Assembly: GCF_016909575.1 (NCBI RefSeq) | Contig: NZ_JAFBGA010000004.1 | Location: 186,001 to 250,000 of the forward strand | DNA length: 64,000 bases | Direction: 5' to 3' | Source: Streptomyces sp. HB132 | GTDB lineage: Bacteria > Actinomycetota > Actinomycetes > Streptomycetales > Streptomycetaceae | Shown here: positions 25,444 to 34,551 of the stretch, one piece after another | Numbering within the stretch: the first letter of the stretch is position 1 | Layout of the letters: each line of letters starts with the position of its first letter | Made by a program: the position numbers and the translations under genes | The notes under the pieces: model-generated | The model's input: only the letters and a program-made list of their open reading frames with translations | Told to the model about the DNA's origin: nothing | Databases searched by the model: none

Positions 25444-25719
25444 TCAGCCGTAGACGATGCGGCGCAGCTGCCGGAGCGAGAGCTCCTGCGGCGCCACCGC
25501 GCGGTGCGGCAGCTCGGCCGCGATCCGCTCGAAGATCTCCGCGTTCACCAGGCCGCCCGCCTGCAGCTCGCGGTGGCGGCGCCGGACGAAGTCCTCGGTC
25601 GTCTCGTCGAAGTACGCCAGCACGTCGAGGATCACCCTTGCGGCCTCGCCGCGCTGGAGCGCGGTGGAGCGTACGAGGTGGTCGATGAGGTCGTCATGCG
25701 TCTGGCGGCGTTCGAGCAC
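25444..25719 (-). CDS. Small conserved protein upstream of glmS, probably translated from a leaderless message
   Basis: The 91-residue protein begins with GTG (VLERRQTHDDLIDHL). It is helical and charged, with no signal peptide or cysteine. Its core is VILDVLAYFDETTEDFVRRR and LSLRQLRRIVYG at the end. I do not know its function. No ribosome site precedes the GTG, but a promoter fits six bases upstream (see 25726-25754), so the message probably starts at the GTG itself. It shares direction with glmS, 55 bases on, so the two are likely one operon. A regulatory or amino-sugar-linked role is a guess from position. Confidence 0.75.
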   Translation of the reverse strand: MLERRQTHDDLIDHLVRSTALQRGEAARVILDVLAYFDETTEDFVRRRHRELQAGGLVNAEIFERIAAELPHRAVAPQELSLRQLRRIVYG

Positions 25720-25725
25720 TCGTCG

Positions 25726-25754
25726 ATATTGCGTGGATCGGTGGAGCTATGCAA
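25726..25754 (-). promoter_or_regulatory. Promoter of the small gene-glmS unit (leaderless)
   Basis: On the minus strand, TTGCAT (25749-25754) and CAATAT (25726-25731) are separated by exactly 17 bases. The -10 ends six bases before the GTG at 25719, so transcription would start at or next to the start codon. Confidence 0.6.
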
Positions 25755-25759
25755 GAAAT

Positions 25760-25777
25760 CTGCCCGATATCGGGCAG
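25760..25777. promoter_or_regulatory. Perfect 18-base palindrome upstream of the -35
   Basis: CTGCCCGATATCGGGCAG is a perfect inverted repeat five bases upstream of the -35 element. Its position fits an activator or a repressor of the small gene-glmS promoter. It does not match the DasR or iron-box patterns. Confidence 0.6.
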
Positions 25778-25799
25778 GAATCTCATTCGATGAGACCTT

Positions 25800-25817
25800 T
25801 ATGTCGCATATGTCGCA
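25800..25817. repeat. Tandem 9-base repeat TATGTCGCA x2
   Basis: Two adjacent copies of TATGTCGCA lie in an A/T-rich stretch unusual for this genome, between the desD terminator and the palindrome. Its function is unknown; it could be a second regulator site. Confidence 0.5.
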
Positions 25818-25834
25818 AATAACCTTAGATTCCG

Positions 25835-25868
25835 ATCCGGCCCCGCCCGGGGAGGGGCGGGGCCGGAT
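25835..25868 (-). terminator. Terminator of the desABCD operon
   Basis: A 14-base perfect stem (25835-25848 with 25855-25868) lies just past the desD stop. Confidence 0.85.
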
Positions 25869-25875
25869 GCCCGGC

Positions 25876-27663
25876 TCAGTACGCCGCGATGGGGTTCCGC
25901 AGCGTGCCGGTCAGCTGGAGCGCGCCCGCCGGGTCCTCCAGGTCGACCATCTGCCGGTTGTTCCGCAGCTGGAGCCGGTTCAGGCAGGACAGCGCGAACT
26001 CCTCCGTGAACATGTCGTACTGCTTGAACTTGTCCGCGAGGTGCGGCACCGAGTCCTGGTAGCCCCTGACGCAGGCGGCGACCGTCCGCCAGAAGGTCTC
26101 CTCGTCGAGGACCCCCTCGGTGGCCAGGTCCGCCCCCAGGAAGCGGAGGAAGCAGTCGAAGACGTCGGTGAAGACCGACAGCAGTTTCATGTCCTCGGGG
26201 ACCTCGGCGCGGATCCGCTCGACCTGGGGCGGCAGCACCGCGTCCGGGTCCAGGACGGCGATCTCCTCGGCGATGTCCTTGAACACCGTCCGGCGCACGA
26301 CGCCGTCCTCGACGACCAGGATCACGTTCTCGCCGTGCGGCATGAACACCAGGTCGTAGGCGTAGAAGCTGTGCAGCACCGGCACCAGGTACGCGTCCAG
26401 GTAGCGCCGCAGCCAGTCGGCCGGGTCCAGCTCCGACTCGGAGATCAGCGCACCCGCCACCGAGCGGCCCTCCGCGTCGGTGTGGAGCAGCGAGGCCATG
26501 GTCGCGAGCCTCTCGCGCCCGGTCAGGGTGGGGACCGGGCTCTCACGCCACAGTGCGGCGAGCATCTTCAGATACGGGGAGCCCTTGGTGGTCGCCGCCT
26601 CGTAGGACCGGTGGCGGTAACCGATCGCGGCCCGCTCCCGGATGATCGAGAACCCGGCGTCGCGCAGCAGATCGTCGCGCTCGATGAGGCCGGCCAGCCA
26701 GTCGTTGATCGCGGGGGTCGCCTCCATGTACGCGGCGGAGAGCCCGCGCATGAAGCCCATGTTCAGCACGGACAGTGCCGTCTTCACGTAGTGCTTCGCG
26801 GGGTGGTCGGCGTTGAAGAAGGTCCGGATCGACTGCTGGGCCAGATAGGTGTCCTCGCCCTCGCCCAGGCAGACCAGGTGCTGCTGGGCCACCTCGCCGG
26901 CGAAGGTCACGGCGAGCTTGTTCCACCACTGCCAGGGGTGGACCGGGATCAGCAGGTAGTCGTCGAGGTCGAGCCCGAGGTCCGTCATCCGGGCGGCGAA
27001 CCCGCCCAGGGTCTTCTCGCCGAGCTCGCCGGCGATCAGAGTGGGGTAGTCGAGCCCGGCACCGGCCGTGAAGGTGGCGCGATCGCGTCGGGCCGCCAGC
27101 CAGACCAGCCGGATTCCGGTCGCGGCCTCGGGGGCGTAGGCGCGGTACTCGCCGACCCCGAAGCCGAGCCGCCCGTTGTTGGCGACAAAACAGGGGTGCC
27201 CCTCGGTCATCCCGGTCTCGACGGCCTGGAAACCGGCCACGGCGAGCTGCGCCGAGGTGGTCGGTTCCTTGGTCAGCTTGTACGCCGTTCCAGCCAGCGT
27301 GGAGGAGATCTCCTCCAGGTACACCGGCAGGACCTCCGCCGACAGGCCGAGCGTGGACCGCAGCTCGACGAAGAACTCCAGTGCGTCCAGGGGGAGGTCC
27401 GAGCCGTGCCGGTGACGGGTGATCGACGTGGCGTCGACCTGCCAGTGGTCCAGCGCGAAGCGGCGGGCGGCGAAGCGGTACTCGACCGTCCCGTCGTCGC
27501 TGCGCACGCTGTAGCGGCCGTCGTCGCCCGGGGCTGGGGCCAGCAGCCGTTCGTGCGAGAACTCGGCCAGCGCCTTGCGGATGAGCAGCCGGTTGGCGAC
27601 GGCCCAGCCCTCCGGGGTCAGGTGGTCGACGGCGGCGGCAGTGGTGGTGGTGGGTGTGGTCAT
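25876..27663 (-). CDS. desD: Desferrioxamine synthetase DesD (NIS synthetase)
   Basis: The 595-residue ATP-dependent NIS synthetase (IucA/IucC family, FhuF-like C-terminus) trimerises and cyclises N-hydroxy-N-succinylcadaverine to desferrioxamine E or the B precursor. Seen here: VHPWQWWNKLAV (about 260), KTALSVLNMGFMRGL, the ATP-binding GYRHRSYEAATTKG region and DLVFMPHGENVILVVEDG (about 430-460). The ATG at 27663 overlaps the desC stop by four bases (ATGA). A longer frame reads through desC and is not real. Length and order match desD of S. coelicolor. Confidence 0.96.
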   Translation of the reverse strand: MTTPTTTTAAAVDHLTPEGWAVANRLLIRKALAEFSHERLLAPAPGDDGRYSVRSDDGTVEYRFAARRFALDHWQVDATSITRHRHGSDLPLDALEFFVELRSTLGLSAEVLPVYLEEISSTLAGTAYKLTKEPTTSAQLAVAGFQAVETGMTEGHPCFVANNGRLGFGVGEYRAYAPEAATGIRLVWLAARRDRATFTAGAGLDYPTLIAGELGEKTLGGFAARMTDLGLDLDDYLLIPVHPWQWWNKLAVTFAGEVAQQHLVCLGEGEDTYLAQQSIRTFFNADHPAKHYVKTALSVLNMGFMRGLSAAYMEATPAINDWLAGLIERDDLLRDAGFSIIRERAAIGYRHRSYEAATTKGSPYLKMLAALWRESPVPTLTGRERLATMASLLHTDAEGRSVAGALISESELDPADWLRRYLDAYLVPVLHSFYAYDLVFMPHGENVILVVEDGVVRRTVFKDIAEEIAVLDPDAVLPPQVERIRAEVPEDMKLLSVFTDVFDCFLRFLGADLATEGVLDEETFWRTVAACVRGYQDSVPHLADKFKQYDMFTEEFALSCLNRLQLRNNRQMVDLEDPAGALQLTGTLRNPIAAY

Positions 27664-28235
27664 CGGTCTGCTCCCGTGGTCGCGGCCTCGAACTGCTCGC
27701 GGGTGCAGGCGCTGAGCAGGGCCCGCTTCTCCGGCTTGGCGATCTCGCGGACCACCTCGAAGCCGACGGCCTTGTTCAGGGCGTGCACCGCGGTGTTGGT
27801 GACGTCCGGTTCGACGACGACCCTGCGTGTGGCGGGATCGGCGAAGAGCGTCTTCATGACGGTGGTGATCACGGCGAGGGTGTAGCCGTGCACCGGGGTC
27901 TCGGGCGGGGCGACCAGGAAGTGCATCCCGATGTCGCCGGGCTCCGCCTCGTACAGGCCCTTGAGCTCGACCTCGGTGGGGTCGTAGCGTTCCATCAGGA
28001 AGGCGGGCTCGCCGTCGTGCAGCCCGATGAAGGCGTCGTGGTGCGGGTGGGCGGCTATCGCCGCGTACTCCCGCTCGACGTCCTCCAGGCGCGCGTCGCC
28101 CATCAGCCAGTAGGCCGACCTGGGGTGGGTGACCCAGCTGTGCACCACTTCGGCGTCGGACCGCCCTCCGGCCCGGCCGGGGGTGGTGTCCATGGGGCGG
28201 ACGGTGAACGTCCCGAGGGTCTGCGTGCTGGTCAT
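27660..28235 (-). CDS. desC: N-hydroxycadaverine acyltransferase DesC
   Basis: The 191-residue GNAT-fold acyltransferase is of the siderophore type (IucB/RhbD-like). It transfers succinyl or acetyl from CoA to N-hydroxycadaverine. Visible parts: [16 protein letters not shown], the [19 protein letters not shown] strand pair that binds CoA, and [20 protein letters not shown] near the end, a classic GNAT motif. Both ends overlap neighbours by four bases (desB stop, desD start), giving tight coupling. Confidence 0.95.
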   Translation of the reverse strand: MTSTQTLGTFTVRPMDTTPGRAGGRSDAEVVHSWVTHPRSAYWLMGDARLEDVEREYAAIAAHPHHDAFIGLHDGEPAFLMERYDPTEVELKGLYEAEPGDIGMHFLVAPPETPVHGYTLAVITTVMKTLFADPATRRVVVEPDVTNTAVHALNKAVGFEVVREIAKPEKRALLSACTREQFEAATTGADR

Positions 28236-29545
28236 ACGGCGAACTCCTGGAAGGCGACGGACTTCTCGACCGGGTAGTACTCGCGGCCGAGCAGCTCGCC
28301 GATGATGTAGGCGTTGCGATAGGCACCCATGCCCAGGTCGGGCGAGGTGATCGAGTGGGTGTGCACCCCGGCGTTCTGCAGGAAGATCCCGCGCCCGGTG
28401 ATGTCGATGCTGTAGTTGCGGGCCACGTCGAAGCGGCCCCGGGAGTCGTGCCGGATGCGGTCGGCGACGGGCTCCAGGAAGGCCGGGGCGGCGTACCGGT
28501 AGCCGGTGGCGAGGATCAGGCCCTCGCTCTCGAGCTCGTAGTCGGTGCCCTGTTCCTCCTGGCGCAGGCCCAGCGTGTAGGTCCCCGTGGACTCCTCGTA
28601 ACGCGCGCTGCGCAGAGACGAGTTCGTGAGCAGGCGGGTGGGGACGGGGCCCTGCACGTTCTTCTGGTAGAGCAGGTCGAAGATCGAGTCGATCAGCTCG
28701 CCGTCGATGCCCTTGAAGAGGCCCTTCTGGTCCGACTCCAGCCGGTAGCGGGTGTCCTCGGGCAGGGCGTGGAAGTAGTCCACGTACTCGGGCGAGGTCA
28801 TCTCGAGCGTGAGCTTGGTGTACTCCAGCGGGAAGAAACGGGGGGACCGCGTGACCCAGTTCAGCCGGTAGCCGTGCACGTCGATCTCGGAGAGCAGGTC
28901 CTGGTAGATCTCGGCCGCGCTCTGCCCGCTGCCCACCAGGGTGATGGACTCCTTGGTCTGCAGCGCGGCTTTCTCCCGCAGATACCGGGAGTTGTGCAGG
29001 AAGTCGCCGCCCAGGCCGCGGCAGGCCTCCGGGATGTGGGGCGGGGTGCCGGTGCCCAGGACGAGATGCCGGGCGCGGAAGGCGCTGTCGGCGGTTCGGA
29101 CGGTGTACAGGCCGTCGTCCTCGCCGTACGTAACCGACTGGACGGTCTGGTTGAAACGGACGCTGCTCAGTCGGGCGGCCGCCCACCGGCAGTAGTCGTT
29201 GTACTCGGTGCGCAGCGGGTAGAAGTTCTCCCGGATGTAGAACGAGTAGAGCCTGCCGCGCTCCTTCAGGTAGTTGAGGAAGGAGTACGGGGAGGTCGGA
29301 TCGGCCATCGTGACGAGGTCCGACATGAACGGAGTCTGCAGATGGGCCCCTTCGAGGAACATCCCCGAGTGCCACTCGAAGTCCGGCTTGGACTCCAGGA
29401 ACACCCCGTTCAGCTCCTCGACCGGCTCGGTCAGGCAGGCCAGTCCCAGGTTGAAGGGACCCAGCCCGATCCCGATGAAGTCGTAGGGGTCGGCGAGGGG
29501 TTCAGGAAGCACGTTCAAGGGACTCTCCCAGGTACTGCTCGGCAT
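28232..29545 (-). CDS. desB: Cadaverine N-monooxygenase DesB
   Basis: The 437-residue FAD- and NADPH-dependent N-hydroxylase belongs to the lysine/ornithine monooxygenase family. FAD site: [17 protein letters not shown] (about 22-38). NADPH site: [14 protein letters not shown] (about 200). The LATGYRY motif is near 345. It hydroxylates cadaverine to N-hydroxycadaverine. The start is uncertain: ATG at 29545 overlaps desA by 44 bases and has no clear ribosome site, while GTG at 29512 ([12 protein letters not shown]) has GGGAGA upstream and would give 426 residues with an 11-base overlap. Confidence 0.95.
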   Translation of the reverse strand: MPSSTWESPLNVLPEPLADPYDFIGIGLGPFNLGLACLTEPVEELNGVFLESKPDFEWHSGMFLEGAHLQTPFMSDLVTMADPTSPYSFLNYLKERGRLYSFYIRENFYPLRTEYNDYCRWAAARLSSVRFNQTVQSVTYGEDDGLYTVRTADSAFRARHLVLGTGTPPHIPEACRGLGGDFLHNSRYLREKAALQTKESITLVGSGQSAAEIYQDLLSEIDVHGYRLNWVTRSPRFFPLEYTKLTLEMTSPEYVDYFHALPEDTRYRLESDQKGLFKGIDGELIDSIFDLLYQKNVQGPVPTRLLTNSSLRSARYEESTGTYTLGLRQEEQGTDYELESEGLILATGYRYAAPAFLEPVADRIRHDSRGRFDVARNYSIDITGRGIFLQNAGVHTHSITSPDLGMGAYRNAYIIGELLGREYYPVEKSVAFQEFAV

Positions 29546-30950
29546 GGCCGGCGATCAGATCGAGGACGGCGGCGATGTCGGCCACGGTCGTCTCGGGGTT
29601 GAGCAGGGTGAACTTCAGGTACTGGCTGCCGCCGACCTTCGTGCCCGCGACCACGGCCTCACCGGAGGCGAAGAGGGCCTTGCGGGCGTACAGGTTGGCG
29701 TGGTCGATGTCGGCGGGCGTCCCGGCGTGGGCGGGGACGTAGCGGAACACCAGGGTGGACAGCCGCGGCTCCACCACGACGTCGTACCGCGGGTCGGAGG
29801 CCAGCAGCCGCCAGCCCTCCGCGGCCAGGTCGCACACCTCGTCGAACAGCTCACCGATGCCGTCCGCGCCCATGGTGCGCAGCGTCATCCACAGCTTGAG
29901 CGCGTCGAACCTGCGCGTGGTCTGGAGGGACTTGTCCACCTGGTTGGGGATGCGCTCCTCGACGGTCCGCGCCGGGTTGAGGTACTCCGCGTGATACGTC
30001 GCATGACGCAGCGTCGACCGGTCGCGCACCAGCACGGCGGACGAACTCACGGGCTGGAAGAAGGACTTGTGGTAGTCGACGGTCACCGAGTCGGCGTGCT
30101 CGATCCCGTCGAGGAGCCCGCGCCGGGTGCGTGAGGCGAGCAGCCCGCAGCCGTAGGCGGCGTCGACGTGCATCCAGGCGGCGTACCGCTCGCAGAGCGC
30201 GGCGATCTCGGGCAGTGGGTCGATGGAGCCGAAGTCCGTGGTCCCGGCGGTGGCGACGACCGCCATGGGTACGGTGCCCTCGGCCGCGCAGCGTTCGAGG
30301 GCGGCGGCCAGCGCGACGGTCTGCATGCGCTTCTCGCGGTCCACGGGGACGGACACGACGGAATCAGGGCCGAGACCGAGGAGTTTGGCCGACTTCTGGA
30401 CGCTGAAGTGGCTGCACTCGGAGGTGAGGATCCGCAGCCGGGTGAACTCCCCAGGGCTCAGCTTGGTCTCCTCGCGGGCCAGCAGCAGCGCCTGGAGGTT
30501 GGACTGCGTGCCGCCGCTGGTGAAGACGCCGTCCGCCGCGGGGCCGAGGCCGATGCGGGCTGCCGTCCAGTCGATCAGCCGGCGCTCGATCAGCGTGCCG
30601 CCCACGCTCTGGTCCCAGGTGTCCAGGGAGGAGTTGACGGCGGAGAGCACGGCCTCACCGACCACCGCGGGGATGACCACCGGGCAGTTGAGGTGCGCGA
30701 GGTATCGGGGGTGGTGGAAGTACACGGCGTCGCGGAGGTAGACCTCGCCGAGTTCGTCCAGGACGGCAGCCGTGTCACCGAGCGGCCGGTCGAGGTCGAT
30801 GGCGTCGACGACGGGGGTGAGCCCGTCCACGCCCATGCCGCTGAACGGCTGCTCGGCGGAGGCGATTTGGGCCGCGACCTGTTCTACGCCCGCGGTGACG
30901 GAGCGACGGTAGTCCTCCGTCGTCGTGCGGTTGAGCAGGTGGGAACGCAT
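29502..30950 (-). CDS. desA: Lysine decarboxylase DesA (PLP-dependent)
   Basis: The 482-residue group II (DDC-like) PLP decarboxylase makes cadaverine from lysine, the first desferrioxamine step. The PLP lysine is Lys295 in DYHKSFFQP. Other marks are [31 protein letters not shown] and [11 protein letters not shown], which stacks on the cofactor. GGGAGG lies eight bases before the ATG. It is the first gene of desABCD and has an iron box about 70 bases upstream. Confidence 0.96.
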   Translation of the reverse strand: MRSHLLNRTTTEDYRRSVTAGVEQVAAQIASAEQPFSGMGVDGLTPVVDAIDLDRPLGDTAAVLDELGEVYLRDAVYFHHPRYLAHLNCPVVIPAVVGEAVLSAVNSSLDTWDQSVGGTLIERRLIDWTAARIGLGPAADGVFTSGGTQSNLQALLLAREETKLSPGEFTRLRILTSECSHFSVQKSAKLLGLGPDSVVSVPVDREKRMQTVALAAALERCAAEGTVPMAVVATAGTTDFGSIDPLPEIAALCERYAAWMHVDAAYGCGLLASRTRRGLLDGIEHADSVTVDYHKSFFQPVSSSAVLVRDRSTLRHATYHAEYLNPARTVEERIPNQVDKSLQTTRRFDALKLWMTLRTMGADGIGELFDEVCDLAAEGWRLLASDPRYDVVVEPRLSTLVFRYVPAHAGTPADIDHANLYARKALFASGEAVVAGTKVGGSQYLKFTLLNPETTVADIAAVLDLIAGHAEQYLGESLERAS

Positions 30951-31019
30951 GGAGGGGGCCTCCCGGGTGGGGACGTCGTCGCGGCCCTCCGGGCAGGGGC
31001 GAGGGGCGCGGCGCTTAAG

Positions 31020-31038
31020 TTAGGTAAGCCTAACCTAA
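31020..31038. promoter_or_regulatory. Iron box upstream of desA (DmdR/IdeR site)
   Basis: TTAGGTAAGCCTAACCTAA fits the 19-base consensus TTAGGTNAGSCTNACCTAA in full. DmdR1 with Fe(II) would repress desABCD through it. Confidence 0.93.
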
Positions 31039-31104
31039 CAAGGCGCGTCGCGTTCGCCTTTTCTGGAGTTCCGTCACAGGAACTACACAATGCGTGTGCG
31101 TGCG

Positions 31105-31956
31105 TTACGCGGGCACCCGCGCCGCCTCTTCCCTCAACTGCTCCTCGCTCAGCCCTCGCCGCCAGTAGCCGACGAACGTGACGCGCCTGCGGTCGAACTC
31201 CCGCTCCCGGACGAGGTGGCGGCGCAGTCCGCGGACCCCCGCGGACTCACCCGCGATCCAGGCGTACGGCGTTCCCCCGGGCAGTTCGGCGGCGCGCACG
31301 GCATCCAGGGCGGAGGGGGCGCCCTCGTCCCGTACGAGCCAGGTGATGTGCGCGTCGGCCTCCGTGCGGAGCTCCAGCCGGTCCTGGGTGTGCGGAACTT
31401 CCAGCCAGACCCGGGCCCGTGTGCCGGCCGGCAGCCACTCCAGGGCGGCGGACGCGGCGGGCAGCGCCGTCTCGTCGGCGCAGATCAGCACCCACCCGGT
31501 GTCCTGCGGCGGCTGGAAGCGGACGCCGTTGTTGTCCCGGCCGGTGGGGCCCAGCACGGTGAGGCGCTGCCCCGGCACCGCGGCCTCCGCCCAGCGGCAG
31601 GCGGGCCCGCCGTGCTCGTGCAGTGCGAAGTCGATGTCGATCTCGGTGGAGCCGTCCGCCGCGTACCGCTGGGCGCGCACGGTGTACGACCGCATCACCG
31701 CCCTGACGTCGGGGGGCAGGGCACGCCAGGCCGGGAACCACTCGCCGTTCGCGTCGACCGGGACCACGGCCTCGGTCTGGCCCGGGTGCGGCAGGAAGAT
31801 CGAGAGGCTCTGGTCCCGGCCCCCGGCGACGAAGCCGTCGCTTCCCGGTCCGCCGAGCGTGATTCTCCGCATCGACGGGCTCAGCCGGCAGGTCCGCAGG
31901 ACCGTCAGTCCGAAGAACCGGAAGGGGGCGATGGCAGGTGCGGTGGCGGTCGTCAT
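31105..31956 (-). CDS. desF: Siderophore-interacting protein DesF (FAD-dependent ferric-siderophore reductase)
   Basis: The 283-residue protein belongs to the ViuB/SIP family. The FAD-binding part shows RSYTVRAQRYAADG and FALHEHGGPACRWAEAAVPG (about 90-130), then GPTGRD. The C-terminal NAD(P)H-type part has WVLICADETALPAASAALEW and AYAWIAGESAGVRGLRRHL (motif seen as YAWIAGES). It would release iron from imported ferrioxamine in the cytoplasm. GGAGGA lies eight bases before the ATG. It follows desE on the same strand with a hairpin between. Confidence 0.92.
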   Translation of the reverse strand: MTTATAPAIAPFRFFGLTVLRTCRLSPSMRRITLGGPGSDGFVAGGRDQSLSIFLPHPGQTEAVVPVDANGEWFPAWRALPPDVRAVMRSYTVRAQRYAADGSTEIDIDFALHEHGGPACRWAEAAVPGQRLTVLGPTGRDNNGVRFQPPQDTGWVLICADETALPAASAALEWLPAGTRARVWLEVPHTQDRLELRTEADAHITWLVRDEGAPSALDAVRAAELPGGTPYAWIAGESAGVRGLRRHLVREREFDRRRVTFVGYWRRGLSEEQLREEAARVPA

Positions 31957-31993
31957 GCGAGCGGTCCTCCCAGGAACCGGAACTGCGACGGAG

Positions 31994-32021
31994 GTCCGGC
32001 CCGGAGCTGCCCGGGCCGGAC
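31994..32021 (-). terminator. Hairpin between desE and desF
   Basis: An 11-base stem (31994-32004 with 32011-32021) has a 6-base loop. It may be a partial terminator that lowers desF relative to desE. Confidence 0.6.
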
Positions 32022-32028
32022 CCGGAGG

Positions 32029-33057
32029 TCAGCCGACCTTCTTGGCCTTCTCGATGGCCTCGGCGAGGGCGTCGAGGATCGGCGCGCACTTGTCGTAGGA
32101 GTAGATGGGCTCGGCCGTACGCGGGATGACCTGACCCGCCTTCACGGCGGGCAGTCCCGCCCAGGTCGGCTTCGAGGTCAGTGCGTCGGGCTGCAGGGCC
32201 GAGGAGCGGTTGTCCATCATGATGATGTCGGCGTCGTACTTGTCGACGTTCTCCCAGCTCAGCTCCTCGAAGAAGCCGGCCTCGTTGACCTTCGGCTCGA
32301 CGAACCGCACACCGAGTTCCTGGAAGTACAGGGTGTCGGCGGACGTCTTGGCGAGCGAGACGTAGAACAGGTCCTGGCTGGCCGAGCCGACCAGGACCTT
32401 GATGTTCGGCTGGGACTTGGCGGCGGCGCGCAGCCGGGCCGCGGCCTTCTCGAAGGCGGCCTTGGCGTCGGTGACCTTCTTGGCCTTCACGTCAGCGCCG
32501 AGGGAGGCGGCGAGGTCCTCGTGCCGCTGGATCGCCTTCGGGATCGTGGTCTGCGCCGCCCACAGGGCGACGCTCGGGGCCAGCTTGAGGATCTTGTCCT
32601 TGGACTGGTCCGGCACGTACCAGAGGGCGTCCTTCTCCCACATGGCGGTGACGAGGAGTTCCGGTGCGAGACCGGCGTACTTCTCGACGTTGAACTCGCC
32701 CCAGACGTTACCGAGGACCTCGACCTTGCTGATGTCGAGGTCGCCGGCCTGCACGTCGGCCTTGCCGTCGGTGGTCTTCGTCGGACCGAAGACGCCCTTG
32801 ACCTCGACACCGTAGTCGTGGAGCGCTGCGGCCACCCCGATGAACGCGACGACGTTCTTCGGCGCGGAATCGGCCTCGGCCGTCTGCCCGCGGTCGTCCT
32901 TGAAGGACCAGGGGCCGGATTTCTCCGCACCCGAACCCGAGGTGGAGCCCTTCTCGTCGCCGTCGCCGCAGGCCGCGAGGACGGCGCCGAGGCCGACGGC
33001 GCCACCGACGGCCAGCAGGCCGCGGCGGGAGAGTGAGCTGGTCCGGACGTTGGACAT
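32029..33057 (-). CDS. desE: Ferrioxamine-binding lipoprotein DesE
   Basis: The 342-residue FhuD/FepB-type binding lipoprotein has a signal peptide with a twin-arginine-like SSLSRRGLLAVGG and lipobox AVLAAC (Cys30). The mature domain shows NVVAFIGVAAALHDYGVEV at its start and GLPAVKAGQVIPRTAEPIYS near the end, typical of type III binding proteins. It captures ferrioxamine E/B outside the membrane; the permease and ATPase are not in this window. A longer frame to 33297 is not supported. An iron box lies about 50 bases upstream. Confidence 0.95.
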   Translation of the reverse strand: MSNVRTSSLSRRGLLAVGGAVGLGAVLAACGDGDEKGSTSGSGAEKSGPWSFKDDRGQTAEADSAPKNVVAFIGVAAALHDYGVEVKGVFGPTKTTDGKADVQAGDLDISKVEVLGNVWGEFNVEKYAGLAPELLVTAMWEKDALWYVPDQSKDKILKLAPSVALWAAQTTIPKAIQRHEDLAASLGADVKAKKVTDAKAAFEKAAARLRAAAKSQPNIKVLVGSASQDLFYVSLAKTSADTLYFQELGVRFVEPKVNEAGFFEELSWENVDKYDADIIMMDNRSSALQPDALTSKPTWAGLPAVKAGQVIPRTAEPIYSYDKCAPILDALAEAIEKAKKVG

Positions 33058-33108
33058 GAGTGGGTCTGCTTTCGTACGCGCCCCAGGGCGCCCGCTGACG
33101 ATTCGAAG

Positions 33109-33127
33109 GAAGGCTAGCCTAACCTCA
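33109..33127. promoter_or_regulatory. Iron box upstream of desE
   Basis: The 19-base site ends GCTAGCCTAACCTCA. It matches most specified positions of the iron-box consensus; the left arm is degraded. It is weaker than the desA box but correctly placed for desEF. Confidence 0.75.
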
Positions 33128-33184
33128 CATACGGCGGGCGGACAGGGCAAGGGGAGCGGCCGTTCCGTTATCCACGCAGAGAGA

Positions 33185-33215
33185 AGCCTCCCTCCCCGGT
33201 GGGGGGAGGGAGGCT
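33185..33215 (-). terminator. Terminator downstream of the acyl-CoA dehydrogenase operon
   Basis: A 13-base perfect stem (33185-33197 with 33203-33215) has a 5-base loop. It lies between the end of the leucine-type operon (33378) and the desE promoter. Confidence 0.75.
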
Positions 33216-33377
33216 CTTGGGGTCCGCTCTCAGCGGGTGGCCGGCCGCCGGAGCGCGTCGCCGTCCGGGGCGAACTCCGGCCTCCGGTCGGCCACATCGA
33301 CGCGGGTCCTGGTCATGGAGGACCTCCGGGGGCCGGCCGGCCCCCGCCCGGGCGGCATCAACCGCTCAGCCCGTCCG

Positions 33378-34544
33378 TCAGGCGTGCATGCCCAGTTCAC
33401 GGGCGATCAGCATCCGCTGGACCTCGCTCGTGCCCTCGCCGATCTCCAGGATCTTGGAGTCGCGCCACATCCGGGCCACCGGGTACTCGTTCATGAAGCC
33501 GTAGCCGCCGTGGATCTGTGTCGCCTCGCGGGCGTTGTCCACCGCCACCGTCGAGGAGTACAGCTTCGCGATCGCCGCCTCCTTCTTGAACGGCTCGCCC
33601 GCCACCAGCCGCGAGGCCGCGTCGCGCCAGCCGATCCGGGCCATGTGCGCCCGCATCTCCATGTCCGCGATCTTGAACTGGATGGCCTGGTTGGCGCCGA
33701 TCGGCTTCCCGAAGGCGTGCCGCTCCTTCGCGTACTTCAGGGACTCGTCCACACATCCCTGCGCCAGGCCCGTGGAGAGCGCCGAGATGGCGATCCGGCC
33801 CTCGTCGAGGATCCGCAGGAACTGCGCGTACCCGCGGCCCTCCTCGCCCAGCAGGTTCGCCGCCGGGACGCGGACGTCGGAGAAGGACAGCTCGCGGGTG
33901 TCGGAGGCGTTCCACCCGACCTTGGAGTACGGCGCGGCCACCGTGAAGCCGGGGGTGCCGGAGGGGACGATGATCGCGGAGATGCGCGGGGCGCCGTTCT
34001 CCTTGCGGCCGGTGACCGCCGTCACCGTCACCAGCTCCGTGATGTCCGTACCGGAGTTGGTGATGAAGCACTTGGAACCGTTGATCACCCACTCGCCGGT
34101 GGCCTCGTCCAGCACGGCTGTCGTCCGTGTGCCGCCCGCGTCCGAGCCGCCGTCCGGTTCCGTCAGCCCGAACGCGCCCAGCGCCTCTCCCGCGCAGAGC
34201 TTCGGCAGCCACTGCCGCTTCTGCTCCTCCGTGCCGAACCGGAAGACGGGCATGGCACCGAGCGAGACCCCGGCCTCCAGCGTGATCGCCACGGACGAGT
34301 CGACCCGGGCCAGTTCCTCCAGGGCGATCCCGAGGGCGAGGTAGTCGCCTCCCATGCCGCCGTACTCCTCGGGGAAGGGCAGGCCGAAGAGGCCCATCCG
34401 CCCCATCTCCCGCACGATCTCGTACGGGAACTCATGGCGTTCGTAGAAGTCGCCGATCTTCGGGGCGATCACATCGTGTGCGAACTCCTCGACGGTGCGG
34501 CGCAGTTCCTCGTGCTCGGCGGTCAGCCGGTGGTCAAGGGACAT
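33378..34544 (-). CDS. acdH: Acyl-CoA dehydrogenase AcdH, probably isovaleryl/branched-chain
   Basis: The 388-residue FAD enzyme has the family fold: N-terminal helices (HEELRRTVEEFAHDVIAPKI), the FGLTEPDGGSDAGGTRTTA substrate/FAD region, the middle beta domain (NGSKCFITNSGTDITEL), and the C-terminal QIHGGYGFMNEYPVARMWRD then EIGEGTSEVQRMLIARELG. The start at 34544 is seven bases from the HMG-CoA lyase stop. As last gene of an operon with HMG-CoA lyase and a two-subunit acyl-CoA carboxylase, it most likely oxidises isovaleryl-CoA to 3-methylcrotonyl-CoA in leucine catabolism. S. coelicolor acdH has the same context. Confidence 0.92.
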   Translation of the reverse strand: MSLDHRLTAEHEELRRTVEEFAHDVIAPKIGDFYERHEFPYEIVREMGRMGLFGLPFPEEYGGMGGDYLALGIALEELARVDSSVAITLEAGVSLGAMPVFRFGTEEQKRQWLPKLCAGEALGAFGLTEPDGGSDAGGTRTTAVLDEATGEWVINGSKCFITNSGTDITELVTVTAVTGRKENGAPRISAIIVPSGTPGFTVAAPYSKVGWNASDTRELSFSDVRVPAANLLGEEGRGYAQFLRILDEGRIAISALSTGLAQGCVDESLKYAKERHAFGKPIGANQAIQFKIADMEMRAHMARIGWRDAASRLVAGEPFKKEAAIAKLYSSTVAVDNAREATQIHGGYGFMNEYPVARMWRDSKILEIGEGTSEVQRMLIARELGMHA

Positions 34545-34551
34545 CGGTGCT

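Noticed and set aside
23628..25688. A 686-codon plus-strand open frame
   Set aside because: It lies antisense to glmS and the adjacent small gene. High GC at third codon positions keeps the opposite strand open; its protein is rich in Gly, Arg and Asp with no domain.
25760..25777. DasR operator before the glmS unit
   Set aside because: The palindrome CTGCCCGATATCGGGCAG does not resemble the DasR pattern ACTGGTCTAGACCACT.
25387..27885. An 832-codon plus-strand open frame
   Set aside because: Antisense to desD and desC, composition-driven, no recognisable domain.
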